Origin: Lojkania enalia
Taxonomy: Eukaryota; Ascomycota; Dothideomycetes; Pleosporales
Assembly (NCBI GenBank): GCA_010094045.1
Contig: ML986600.1
Location: forward strand, 392,360 to 456,359
Direction: 5' to 3'
Length of the DNA stretch: 64,000 nucleotides
Shown: in pieces, positions 47,574 through 58,175 of the stretch
How the letters are laid out: the number at the start of each line of letters is the position of its first letter
Numbering within the stretch: position 1 is the first letter of the stretch
Translations under genes and position numbers: made by a program
The notes under the pieces: model-generated
The model's database searches: none
What the model saw: only the letters and a program-made list of their open reading frames with translations
What the model was told of the DNA's origin: nothing

Positions 47574-47710
47574 GGTTGGACACTAATCTCGGGCTTGGGA
47601 AGAACATAGTATCGATTACTGGACCTTGCTCTGAAATATTTTACTGGGTGTTTACATGGCAGATTCTAGCACGCATGGATTTTATTCTAGTGTTCTCTAG
47701 ATACAGTTAT

Positions 47711-47914
47711 TGTCATGGGGATTTTCGGCTAGTCTGCCGAGCTGTATCAGATATCGACGTACGATATCACCGTCGATATCACGCCGGATATCACGCTGGA
47801 TATCAGCTGATATACCCCTTTTTCATGTATATAAATATGGCCCGCTGGCCATCTTCAATCAACCAGTTCAGCTCCTCATCTCCCTCCCTGAGACAAGATT
47901 CGCCTCTCACCACA
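47711..47914 (+). mobile_element. Solo LTR, 204 bp, nearly unmutated, with TSD GTTAT
   Basis: Starts TGTCATGGGGATTTTCGGCT, ends CCTCTCACCACA and is flanked by GTTAT (47706-10, 47915-19). It contains five GATATC words at 12-13-bp spacing (about 47,753-47,808). Its first ~30 bases resemble the start of the Copia 3' LTR at 34,750, so a Copia origin is likely. It lies 137 bases downstream of the UCH gene's stop codon. Confidence 0.92.
47753..47814. repeat. 12-13-bp GATATC tandem repeat inside the LTR
   Basis: Five GATATC words followed by a mutated sixth (GATATA). The repeat is approximately GATATCACGCYG. The older LTR at 17,219 has the same array. Confidence 0.85.
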
Positions 47915-47919
47915 GTTAT

Positions 47920-48276
47920 AGATATGATGCCCTCATATATCAATATGTTGGCATTGGTTTGGTGATGCCTATATGGCTATATCGGAATAGTCCAAAATGA
48001 TCGCGTAAAAACTCAAATCTTATACTGTGCAATTATCCATGCATATGCGCCACCACGGGTTAAATCAGACTCCATTACCACTCTTTTAGTCTTGCAAGCT
48101 TCCGAGCTAATTCAACACTTCTTTTGGCCCGCCGTGTAAAATTCTGGGACGCCCAGCCCTAGAATTATCAATAACGACTATACCGAAATAACGGCTTCTC
48201 AATCCTTATACAAACAACGCTCGAAAGCACGAATCCATCACCATCCACCCACAGGCGAACTAGCCCCACTGCTCCC
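47920..48276. other. Intergenic region, no gene seen
   Basis: Nothing recognisable between the solo LTR and the small minus-strand gene. It presumably holds that gene's 3' UTR. Confidence 0.35.
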
Positions 48277-48716
48277 CTATCCACTTTGCTTCCTTTCCTT
48301 CCTAACCAAGTCCTCCAGGTCCTCCACTTGCTCCATAACATCCCTATAATAATTTCCATCAATACCCTTATACCTTATCCTCTCCTTCTTCAACACGTTT
48401 AAGCAATAGAAAACAATATTTCCCAACAAGATATTCGCCTCGAGCTCCACCTCGGATGCAATATTCGCAACCTCGCACACTTCGCAGTCGCCATCGTGTG
48501 ACATAATGAAGATACGGACACCAGCCGTCGAAGAATCGAAGTAGATGTAGTCGGTAGGGACCTTGAGTTTGGCAAGCACAAGCACAATGCGGAAAATGTG
48601 GATATGCACTGTGAGATCGCGGGTTCGCAATGGGAGGCGCTGGCTGTGAGGATTTAGTCGACAGTGCGGATGGTGGATGCGCGCCACCAGGTAGAGCGGC
48701 CGTCATGGCGATCCAT
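48277..48716 (-). CDS. Small hypothetical protein, 131 residues, two exons
   Basis: Exon 1 is 48716-48688 (MDRHDGRST). The intron is 44 nt (48687-48644), GTGGCG..ACTAAA..CACAG. Exon 2 is 48643-48277. The splice is the one combination I found that joins an ATG to the long frame in phase. The body reads LTVHIHIFRIVLVLAKLKV then PTDYIYFDSSTAGVRIFIMS, with two close Cys (CEVCEV) and a charged C-terminus (MEQVEDLEDLVRKERKQSG). The composition is that of a folded soluble protein, not a shadow frame. I do not recognise the family. The first exon is short, so the start is the weakest part. Other overlapping frames on this strand are shadows. Confidence 0.5.
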
Positions 48717-49324
48717 CTCCCCTTTACGCTGCGGTGATAGTGGATATTGCGTGTGAATAGGCTATAAAGAAACAGGCTGCCGATTAAGCGAAAGGAGCCT
48801 TGGGCAATGCCGCATGTGAGGGCGACTTGGTCTCGTGGGTGGAGGATTTGCTAGCTTGAACCGTTGTTCTGACTCTTAATAAGAGTAAATAACGGGTCTC
48901 TATATTCAAGGTCCATTAAAATATTTTGCTGGGGGCGGAGGAGTTGGAACCCGGCGGTGAATGAGGAGGAGGAGAGAGCATATAGCATGCTTCTTGTGAT
49001 CTCGTGAGGGTAGGGACGGCTGATGAGAGACTATTGCACACGCGATCGATCGTTTATAGCTTTTATCATAACCTGGTGGACCAAGATCCCATGCGTTCGA
49101 CCACCGAGAGACAGTAGGAAAGCAAGTCTCGTTTATGTATTTGCGGGACGGAGAATCCGATATGGATCCCTGTGTCATTAGCTCGGTGCAGTAATTCTAC
49201 GTCTTTACGGGTAGCGATCGCGTCGAGGATCTTCCGTTGCATAGATTGATTGGGCTTGTGGTTCTCCGATCTTGTGAATTACTCGTCGGCCAGGGAGACA
49301 TCTGATCTCTTGAAAGATTTCTCG
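48717..49324. other. Divergent intergenic region of two small hypothetical genes
   Basis: Likely carries both promoters. A minus-strand frame at 48,906-49,178 has no recognisable content, and I do not annotate it. Confidence 0.35.
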
Positions 49325-49759
49325 ATGCTCTCTTTCGAGGAAATTATCAGAGATGCGATCAACCATTGTCCATGTTCTGTGCGGTCGCTCAAGGCGGAGC
49401 TCGATATCATCGGCCTTTCCAAGAATACTGTGTTTCAATTCCATGGACTAAGAGATATTCCTCATGATTCGGCGAAGGTAGCCTTCTATGAGTTCCCTGT
49501 TGTATCTGCCATCGAGTTGCTGGGGACGTTGTCCAATGGGTCTGGCATGAAGTACACGGTTGAAGCATACTCTCACACAAGACCACGGGACCTGAAAATT
49601 CAAAAATTGCCAGATGTAGACGATGATGAAGACTACGAGGATTGTGATATTGAAGACGATGAAGAGTAAGAAACCGGGAACAGCAAGTTACGGGAGTGCA
49701 CTGACCGAATATACAGGGTTGGGAAAGACGTGACTGAGTCGTTAGGTTTTATCATCTAG
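49325..49759 (+). CDS. Small acidic-tailed hypothetical protein, 127 residues
   Basis: Exon 1 is 49325-49665. The intron is 51 nt (49666-49716) with donor GTAAGA, branch CTGAC and acceptor ACAG. Exon 2 is 49717-49759. Without splicing the frame ends at a TAA formed by the donor itself, so the intron is well supported. The protein reads MLSFEEIIRDAINHCPC, then SLKAELDIIGLSKNTVFQFHG, a middle part of mixed composition, and an acidic stretch (DVDDDEDYEDCDIEDDEE) before VGKDVTESLGFII. The frame is open upstream to 49,250, so an earlier exon could exist. I do not recognise the family. Confidence 0.5.
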
Positions 49760-50740
49760 CCCCATCTTAACAGTATCCGTCTTCAAATCCAATCCCTTTC
49801 AAGGTTGACCCGATCTCACCAAGAAGCATCATCTAATACAAGGCCCGAGGTGGATCGCGTAGAAGACTTGATAATTGAAGCCCAACATTATTTTGGGTCA
49901 CGGGATGTTTTGATCGTTACGGTATCAGGGATCGATTTGCTGGTAGGAAGGTGTTGATTAAGGCGGGGACTACAACAGCATCTAGTCGACGAACTGTTTC
50001 GAATGTTATGTCACTTGGGGTCTAATACGGCACGGTGCGAAAGGAAGATTAAGCTCTTATACTTGTACCTTGCTGGATACCGAGAGAGCCATTCCTTGGA
50101 GAGCAATCTTGAAACACTCTCATGCTTTCGTTCCAGCCTTCCTATGACTACTTCAACTTAGGTTGAGATCATATCGCCTGAGACGCGCGATGAGTTCAGA
50201 TAACAGTAATTGTGTGACTGTTTTAGCCGTGTAGCAACCGTGAAAAGAACCTTTTACCACCCTGAGAGAAGAGAATGTTTTCACAAGCTACCCATGCTAA
50301 AAACCTCCTCGCAAATAAAGGACCACGAGATGATGTGTCCTCAAGTGCACAAAGCAGCCAATCTCCCGAGGCCTCTATGAACATAATAGCAAGGAGCCAT
50401 TTCATGCTACCATAGGTTTTCCCGCCTCGCCCACTCCACCAATATCCAATAGATACCCCAAGCCCAAGATCGCCTGCAACTATAGAAAAAAGTAAAGAAA
50501 AATAAAGACACATCTTGAAATGAAATGAGCAAGGGCAAATAGGTATAAGAACGGCGAAGTATCCGTTTAATATATCACATAGGTAAAGAAGCCGAACTCG
50601 TGCCCGTCCAATCCGAGAACATCCTCGACGAAAAGCCTCATTGAATGATCCACGCTCGATATGATCCAGCCAACACTTAGAACTCCACTTCGATGCGCTC
50701 AACGTAATATTACACTGGCCGTGCCTCATTAGCCGGAACT
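49760..50740. other. Intergenic region, no supported gene
   Basis: The right half is the 3' flank of the Swi1 gene. A 168-residue minus-strand frame (50,223-50,729) ends 12 bases from the Swi1 stop side but has no motif and a Cys/Trp/Leu-rich, non-natural look. Confidence 0.4.
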
Positions 50741-52583
50741 CTAAACGGCGTCGAGATAGCCAATCCCGCAGAATTGCCTCAGAGAGATTGTATCTAAGCT
50801 TGACATGAGAAGGGCGCTTAGAAGGGTTTCCTTCTTCGGAAGAAAATCCGCTTTCACCTTCCAGCTACTACCTCCGTAGGTGACAGTACCCATATCATCG
50901 TCGTCATCCTTCTCATCTCCATTCGCCTCTATATGGTCGTTGGATTCTATACTTTTTACCAAAATTTCGCTCCCTTTAGCTTTATCACCCAACCTTCTAA
51001 GCATTGAAAGGGCGCGATGTACAATAAGTTGAAAGCCCTGAATATCATGTTCCATGCGCGGCTGATTGCGTCCTAGCCGAGTATCTTGATGCGGTGGCAT
51101 GTTGGCATCCGTTGCACAGAGAGACATGGCAAATTTAAGAAGAACTGCTGCCCAGCCATCTTCAGACTCAAGCCATGAACGACATACTCCGCTGTCTGGT
51201 CCGGGTGCTAGACTTGCAAGTATATCAGCGGCTAACATGCCTTGCATGAGATAGGGTTTCCGGGCCTCCGCAATACGTGCTTCGATAAAACGGACTTGTG
51301 AGAATTGCATCTCAGCCGCATCATGAAGTCTCCCGACAGTGCGATCCGGAATGACTGAGATAGCAAGAGCAAAGGCGCGGGTCAAAAGATCATACGGCGG
51401 AGTTGATGTTGCTTCATTAGCAAAGATCTGCTTGTAGTACGTTCGGTTCGGGTCGTCGCGGGCGAGGAGCTTAGCTAGACTATCAACTGCAGAAGGAAGA
51501 TAGCGATGTACCTGCGGTTGATACGGCGTGAAGGTAACTGGTGTTCCGGGACGAGGACATGGAGCAAATGCGCATAGGAAGTGTAGAATAGTGTAGGCAT
51601 CGTCGCGGGAGGGCATGTTAATCTTGGTGCTAGTATTAGAGAAAAATGTGATGAGGTCCTTCATGAAGTCAAAAGTATTGCAGTGGGTCCTAAGCAACAA
51701 TACTCGAGTGCCCACGAGCCGTATTGCGTTCGACAGAAACTTAAGCACAGGCGGGCTAGCGAGAAGTGCGTGATTGATCTCGAGAAATGAAAGGTTACGC
51801 AGGATGGTGGTAATTGCCAACAATCGCTCAGCTGTACGTTCCAGATCGTATTCAAGAGTCCCAAACTCCGGAATATCGCGAAGGGACTGAACCTCCGTGT
51901 GGCAATTGTGTATGACATCTTCGTAGGGCGTCAAGTCCAGAATATCTGTGACTTCGGGGTTGTCATTTGCCAACATTTCCAACTGATCTTCAGCATAGTC
52001 CATCAGCACCTCTACGAGATCTTCACATTTCTCCAATTCAAAATTGACTTGCTGCTCATAAGTCAGTTTTGAAAGCATATCCAGTGCCAATCTCGCTTCC
52101 GCGTGGAGCCCTGATCGAATGCTCATTGTTAGGGCTCGTATGTCTATCACACCCATTTCCATCAACGCTGGCATATTTGGTCTGGTTTGTTGTAAAGTCT
52201 CAGCCATATTCTTAAATTCATCCGATAGAAGATCTATGCCTCCCCATTTTTCGGTGGCCCGTGTCGCAGGCCTATACACAGTCTTTCCGGGGTCAGTGGG
52301 CGGGCTTTTGTTGACTCCGTTCGTTGCAGCCGTCGCATCTGGGCCTGCGAGGTTCATTGATTTATCGGGTGGTGCAGGAGATACGGACGGGTGACCAGAG
52401 CTTTGGCCCTGAGGAGTCGTCTCGAGCGTTCGACTAAGGCTCTTCTGATGCTGTTCAGCCATGCTTCCTCCTACCTTCCCATCCGGCTGTGGTGTGCTCC
52501 AGCCATTCATACTTGTCATGGGACCGTTGGATTGCAATGGATTTGACTGATCGAACTGTTGTGGTGGCATGCCCTGGATCGCT

Positions 52584-52666
<83 letters not shown>

Positions 52667-52691
52667 TTTTAGTTGTTGCTGTTGTTTTAGT

Positions 52692-52735
<44 letters not shown>

Positions 52736-54154
52736 NNNNNNNNNNNNNNNNNNNNNNNNNNNNNNNNNNNNNNNNNNNNNNNNNNNNNNNNNNNNNNNNN
52801 NNNNNNNNNNNNNNNNNNNNNNNNNNNNNNNNNNNNNNNNNNNNNNNNNNNNNNNNNNNNNNNNNNNNNNNNNNNNNNNNNNNNNNNNNNNNNNNNNNNN
52901 NNNNNNNNNNNNNNNNNNNNNNNNNNNNNNNNNNNNNNNNNNNNNNNNNNNNNNNNNNNNNNNNNNNNNNNNNNNNNNNNNNNNNNNNNNNNNNNNNNNN
53001 NNNNNNNNNNNNNNNNNNNNNNNNNNNNNNNNNNNNNNNNNNNNNNNNNNNNNNNNNNNNNNNNNNNNNNNNNNNNNNNNNNNNNNNNNNNNNNNNNNNN
53101 NNNNNNNNNNNNNNNTTGCTTGCGTCCTCTGGAGCTGCTGAAGATACTCGTGCTGCGCCGTGACATTATTCTGCGCCATCGGCATTGTCGGCCGTATCGG
53201 TGAGATTTGATGGCCCATTCCGGGGATTGGCGCCTGCTGTGGATTCCCCGCTTTCATTTGTTGCCTAGCAAGGTAGGCCTGCTCATATAGCATCAGATTC
53301 TGTTCATAAGCTATTCGCAACTCATCAGGGGCACCTGGAAATTGTTGGGGGTTGATATTCAGTATAGACGCAATCCTTGGCCACTGCCCGGTCTGGGTGA
53401 CATAACGATATCCCTTCTGCTTCATGACCGCAAAGTAAAAGTTCTGGAGACTTATCACGCGGCCGGCAACTTGGGGATTTGGATTGAAAGGACGGCTCTG
53501 TTGGCTCATAAATGCTGCCACGTTCTTCTTGAAAGCCTCCGCCGCCTGCTGGGCCTGTGCAGCGTTCTGCATTTGCGGATTCACGTTTCGTTGCATACCT
53601 ATCTGCTGCTGCGGTGAGAAACTGGGCATTTGGCCGGTCTGGTGACGCTGTTGAGCAGCCACATTACTTGCAGCCAATTGCTGCTGTTGGGCCTGGAGAC
53701 GCATCGTATACTGCCTCTGGGCTTCCTGTTGACGGCTCTGCAGGTTGTGCGACAGCTGGACTGGCTGGACCTGAAATTGGCCGCTAGAATTGGGGCGATA
53801 GCCCTGGGGCATTGGGGAGCCTTGCGCGAAGCCCATGGGCGACATCTGCGGCACGTTTGGGTTCTGGGCGGGTGAGACGGTCTGCATTCGCTGCGGGGGC
53901 ACTGCACTGGGACGGAAGTGCTGGTTCTGCATCGTAGGGGATGGGGTGTGGGAGAAGGCCTGCTGGATGCCAAACTGGGGCTGCTGCGATGGAGTGTGTG
54001 AGCGCGACAGCGTGGCCCCAGTGGAGTCTCGCTTCTGGGGAATGGACGACATGGGATACGGTCGCGCGCCGTTCATCTGGTTGTTGGCAAGAGCACTCGG
54101 GTCGACGAAGCTGGCGGGATCGTACATGGCATTCTGCGGCGACTGGAAGTCCAT
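50741..54154 (-). CDS. SWI1: SWI/SNF chromatin-remodelling subunit Swi1 (ARID protein)
   Basis: DNA-binding subunit of the nuclear SWI/SNF complex, which moves nucleosomes at promoters. One open frame of 1,137 codons including an assembly gap. The N-terminal 200 residues are Gln/Pro/Met-rich (MDFQSPQNAMYDPASFVDPS). The ARID domain spans about 205-295 (LQNFYFAVMKQKGYRYVTQTG, then QWPRIASILNI). A poly-Gln region follows, containing the gap. The C-terminal half (about 590-1137) has the helical Swi1 domain, beginning near EKWGGIDLLSDEFKNMAETL. The gene is intron-free in the coding part. A consensus donor CAG|GTAAGT 229 bases upstream of the ATG suggests a 5' UTR intron. Gap length is unknown, so the true protein length is uncertain, and the frame across the gap depends on the inserted N's. 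Confidence 0.92.
52583..52735 (-). repeat. Poly-glutamine microsatellite in Swi1
   Basis: Blocks of CAG, of CAA and of the alternating hexamer CAGCAA, interrupted by LK and LKK codons. It runs directly into the gap, so the tract is longer than shown. Confidence 0.9.
52736..53115. other. Assembly gap (380 N)
   Basis: Runs of N between the CAGCAA repeat and the downstream coding sequence. The break is explained by the trinucleotide/hexanucleotide repeat. Confidence 0.99.
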
Positions 54155-54460
54155 GATGCGCTGGCCAGCGTGGTAGACAGAGGTGCAGGGTGAGCGAGGC
54201 TAGGGGAGAGGCGCGCTGGACGCGCTTGAGGATATGCAATCCACCTGAACAGGGCCCGTTCAGCAGCTCGTTCTCATTCTCGCTCATGACGATGCCCGGC
54301 CGCTGGCTTTGCAGCAGGTGGTGGCACGCCAACAGCGGTCGGGGCAGGGAGGGAGGGAGAAGAGGTGGGTAGTATAAACTTACCTGGGTATGGGCGCAGT
54401 GAGTGGCAGGCGCTAGAGGCTAAAGGACATATGGGCTGGGCGGGGGACGGCCGCTCGATA
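54155..54460 (-). promoter_or_regulatory. Swi1 5' leader with a probable UTR intron
   Basis: A perfect donor (CAG|GTAAGT) begins at 54383 on the minus strand. Candidate acceptors are CCTGTTCAG and GCTGGCCAG, the latter 6 bases before the ATG. A small upstream ATG frame (about 54,288, MSENENELLNG) does not splice in frame to the Swi1 start, so 54154 is kept. Confidence 0.4.
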
Positions 54461-55893
54461 TGTGTTCGATAGATTCACGGTCCGACGCTGCGTCGACGCG
54501 ATTTGCGGCGGCTATGGGGGTGCGATTGAAGATGAGCGAAAGGCAACATGCGCCTTGGCCTTTTTAGTCACGAGCCTGCCGCGCTTAGCCCTTTGGGGAC
54601 GTCCCCAGGGCCGCCCAGAGCCTCAGTGGGCAGCCAGCATGCGTAGAGAGGAACAACAGAAGTTAGAAGAATAAAATTAGAGAACTAGAGCACGCATAGT
54701 CTCTCTGCATAAGGATAAGGATCAAGGCACGCGTTCACGCGCGGCCAGCCAGTGGAGTGGCTACGTAGCCGGGTCCTTAAGCCCAGCCTAACCCCATTTC
54801 GCCGGCCTCCGGGCCATTTGGCTGTTGTAACACAGGTAACACATATTTCTCCCCGCTTATTACATCACATATCTATACTTTGTAGATGCTATGGCCTGCT
54901 ATCTGGCGCGCTGGGCCATCTTTCGTTGCCCTGCCCGTCGACGTCCCGGATGCTAACAACCCGGCCAAACTATTGTCGTACTGCCTACCCCACAACTCTT
55001 CGCAGTACCACCCGCCGACAGCCCGGAACAACCCTACTTGCTACAACACCTCCTGTCTCGCATGGCTCCTTGTCCATGGATTGTCTAGAGACTTGCCTGT
55101 CGGTCTGGAAAGAAAGGACAATGTCGGTAGGTGATACGGATTCGCTGTGTTTGGCAAATGACCGGAGTTACTTGTTAGCGCAATACTGCTGGCTGGCTGG
55201 CACAGACAATGGCACTCTACAGAGCTGTTGCAAGACGCTGACACGCTACCATTTTTTCGGCAGACGGCCAAACTAAATGATCAGCGTGCTCTGCTACAGA
55301 CATACAGGTATGGTGCGGTTCCGGGAGCCGGATTGTGACATCTCTCCCACTCTGGTGATGGCATAGTACAACATGTAGTATGTAGGCTTGAGACGGAACT
55401 GATTAGGACCACAGTTCCTGGGACTGTGGATTAGAGAATGAGTCGTACAGAATCCGTTGCCTAGCTCAATGGTCATGAATCACAGATGCTAAGTGTAGAC
55501 GAGGCAAAAGCAAATGCATATGGGGGCCAATGATTTGGAACCCACTATGTCTTGCATTGGCGCACCGAAGATGGACGTCCTTCTCGAGAACTGGAGTCAT
55601 CCTGGACGGATCTAAGCGCGGCTTCTGCTGTAATATTGAGTGACGATGGCATCCTCTGAGAGGACCTGAGCGGTGAAATGCATCAAACGACTTGAACTTC
55701 CGATCAGTCAATTCCTGCGTTGGCGACCGCGCTTAGGCCATATACCTAGGTCCATAGGTAGAACCATTAGAGCAACGACGGCAAAACGCACAAGAGGTCG
55801 GAGTAGATTTTGCGGGACGATATCCTAGGCTTCGTAATTGGGTGTCATGTGAGTGAGGTGTATTTTGACTGTCGTGATGGCCCTTCCCGTCTA
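54461..55893. other. Gene-poor stretch before the second transposon block
   Basis: Normal base composition, but no frame with motifs, plausible introns or a signal peptide. Overlapping short plus-strand frames at 54,752-55,276 look random. No tRNA-like fold was found by eye. Confidence 0.4.
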
Positions 55894-56463
55894 CACCTAG
55901 CTGCGCACCCCACCAAAACGCGACAAGTCGCGTCCACCTTTTTGACTATGGCTCGACAACAACACAATCAATTACTATTATAAGAAGGCAGAATAAGTCT
56001 TGCCCTTATCTCGATTAAGTCTAAACCTCGTCAGTTAATTCGTTCTATTACAGCAGCCTATACAGTGACTAATCGCGTGACGCCCCACCTCGCGTAACGC
56101 CCCAAATTTGGTTGTATATAAGAACACGTTTTTGAGGCTATTAAGCTCTATATATATCGTACTATCGCAGGATTTTAAGTAGAGGAGGACTACCGAGCTT
56201 GGAGAATATATATATAGCGTCAAATTATACGCAATAACGCTGTAGTAAGTTAATTTGCCTCCCTCGGCGATTTGATCGTCCTACCTACTATTCTACCTTT
56301 ATTTGATCCTGAACTACTAGAGGATCCTTAGAAGGCTCTACTATTGATTTAATAACCTTCTTTCTACCCTTTTTAGAAGATCTAAGCTCATTTTAAAGCT
56401 GTTAATTAGCTTTATACGCGATTTAATTCTCTTCCTTTTAAAGCTGCTTCTTCTTACGCTCTT
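55894..56463 (-). mobile_element. Element H1: 3' end of a pogo-like transposon
   Basis: The end follows TA (55892-93) and starts CACCTAGCTGCGCACCCC. Within it ACGCGACAAGTCGCGT is a perfect palindrome. The minus strand still reads as the transposase tail (ERKKKQL, SSKKGRKKVI, RSNRRGRQINL), with TAA/TAG. It is cut at 56,463 by an LTR, and its sequence from about 56,030 onwards is repeated in H2. Confidence 0.7.
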
Positions 56464-56746
56464 TGTCACGGTAACACCGCGACACCTCTGCACCTATACC
56501 ACTCTTACTACAATACCCGAACCAGCTGCTAGCTAGAATATGACCGACTTGTTATGACTATGATGGAGGAAGGTTTCGCCGACCCGGCTAGCCCGTGCAG
56601 CAGCACAGACCTAGCCCCTATAAAAACCTGCACAATGTAGATACCTCTATTCTTTACGCAACGTCTTGATATTCACACGTAGTATGTAGCAATAGAGTTG
56701 ACTGCCTGAAGTGCGATTAACTAACTGCGCGTGAGCGTCTGTGACA
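56464..56746 (+). mobile_element. LTR, 283 bp, between two transposon fragments, no TSD
   Basis: Starts TGTCACGGTAACACCGCGAC, ends GAGCGTCTGTGACA: intact TG..CA ends and an 8-bp end inverted repeat (TGTCACGG-type / TGTGACA). It has the same length as 40,946-41,228. Flanking 5-mers CTCTT and TTATA differ. Confidence 0.88.
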
Positions 56747-58175
56747 TTATATTACGTCATCTACTATTATACGCTATACCGTGACTAATCATCTGGTGCA
56801 CGGCCTCACCTGATGCACGTTTCTCACCGTTTTTGAACGCCCTCTTTTGAGGCTATAGAGCTCAATACAAATCGTACTATCACGAGATTTTCGGTAGAGG
56901 AGGACTATCGGGTTTGGAGAATCGTTCTATATAGTCAAATTACGTGCGATAGCAGGGTGATTTGCCTGCCTCGGCGATTTGATCGCTCTGGTACTACGAC
57001 TGCCTCTGTAGCTATATCCTGATCTACAACATCCTTTTGAGTTTGAACTGCTGCTGTAGGAGCCTGCTTTCGAGACTTCCTAGTAGATTTGAGCTCATTT
57101 TGAAGCTGCTGGTTTGCCTTACGGGCTATAAGGGCTTCCTGCTTTTGATGCCGCTTCTCGGCAACCTGCTGCAGCCGAATCTCCTTTGCAGTAGCTCTCA
57201 TTACCCGCCTCTCTTCCTGTAACTGCTGCTTCCTAGCCTTCTTCTCTTCTCGTAGGATCCTATTGCTCTCTTTTTGAAGCCTCTCAGCCTCTACAGCCTC
57301 ATCCTTTTGAGCTTGGAACTCACGGGCCTGCTGTACCTTATTAGGACTCCAAAATATAGCTCCACCATCACTTTAAGCAGGAGCAGCGAGCTGTAACGGC
57401 TTCCCACGCTGCCGTCGCTTCTTCTCGTTTATAAGAGCCTCTTTGGCGCCGTCAAGCTCTTATTTAAGCAGCCGATTTTCAGCTAATTGCCGTTGTAGTT
57501 CATCTCTTAGCGCCCGTGAGGCTCGGTTGTTGATATCCTCAACTGCCTCACTAACAATCTCCCTAATTCTCTTCTAATCATTCTGGCTTAGTACTGACTG
57601 TAAGCTCTCTAAGCTAGAAGGCCTCTCTACCTACTTTTAGCTGAACTTATCTAGAATTACTGATAGCTCAAGAGGGTTTATTCCAGTACTTTTAAAGGCT
57701 GAAAAGATAAGATCTGACTTAAATATTCCTAGCCAGGCCTTATTAAATAGGCGGAAGAAGTCTCGTTTAGTTATAGCTGTAAGGCCTTATAATTAATAGA
57801 GGAATTCGCTAAGCTCTTGGCTGTATGTTATAAAGAGCGGCCTGAAGCAGCAGACGTTAAGTGGCTATAAAGTATAAGTTAAATGAGGTGGGTATAGGCA
57901 GAGTAGTATCCTATTAGCGTCGCAGTAGTTAATGAAGCTTATTATAAGGTGAGAGCTATAGCTATTAAGTAGTAGTAGCTGGTAAGTAGTACCTACCTTG
58001 GCTCGTGTTAACTTATTAAACACTTTAAGCCACTTTAGGCCTAGCTTATTATTTATCTAGCCGCTAGAAGATAAAGTAAAGAAGGCCTAATAGATTAAAG
58101 GATTAAAATCCTGTAACTAGGTGTCCTGTATATTACTTAACGTCGCCTAATAGATAAGAGCTAGTATTAGGCAGG
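56747..58175 (-). pseudogene. Element H2: pogo/Fot1-like transposase, lightly mutated, both ends lost
   Basis: Reading the minus strand from 58,175, the DDE region is clear: NNKLGLKWLKVFNKLTRAK, YQLLLLNSYSSHLIISFINY, CDANRILLCLYPPHLTYTL, then PLNVCCFRPLFITYSQELSE, the pattern of pogo-type transposases (L-D-G-HxSH ... PPHSSHLLQPLDVGCF). The middle reads KRDFFRLFNKAWLGIF and SAFKSTGINPL. The C-terminal part GGAIFWSPNKVQQAREFQ continues into a basic coiled coil (RLQQVAEKRHQKQEALIARK) and ends RSNRRGRQITL. Only about seven stops remain in roughly 400 codons, far fewer than in the 10-41 kb nest. The N-terminal DNA-binding part is removed by the Gypsy LTR at 58,176 and the 3' terminus by the LTR at 56,464. 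Confidence 0.85.

Noticed and set aside
48906..49178. 90-codon minus-strand frame
   Set aside because: No supporting splice sites or motif, and it lies in a likely promoter region.
50223..50729. 168-codon minus-strand frame just downstream of Swi1
   Set aside because: No motif, odd Cys/Trp-rich composition, and it lies where the Swi1 3' UTR is expected.
52489..53203. Long frames of Val, Ala, Cys or Leu repeats across the gap
   Set aside because: Other-frame readings of the CAG/CAA repeat plus N's.
54288..54332. Upstream ATG (MSENENELLNG) as the Swi1 start
   Set aside because: Splicing from its best donor to the nearest acceptor gives the wrong phase for the Swi1 frame.
54752..55276. 174-codon plus-strand frame
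   Set aside because: Several overlapping frames of similar length, no introns, domain or signal peptide. It looks random in GC-balanced DNA.
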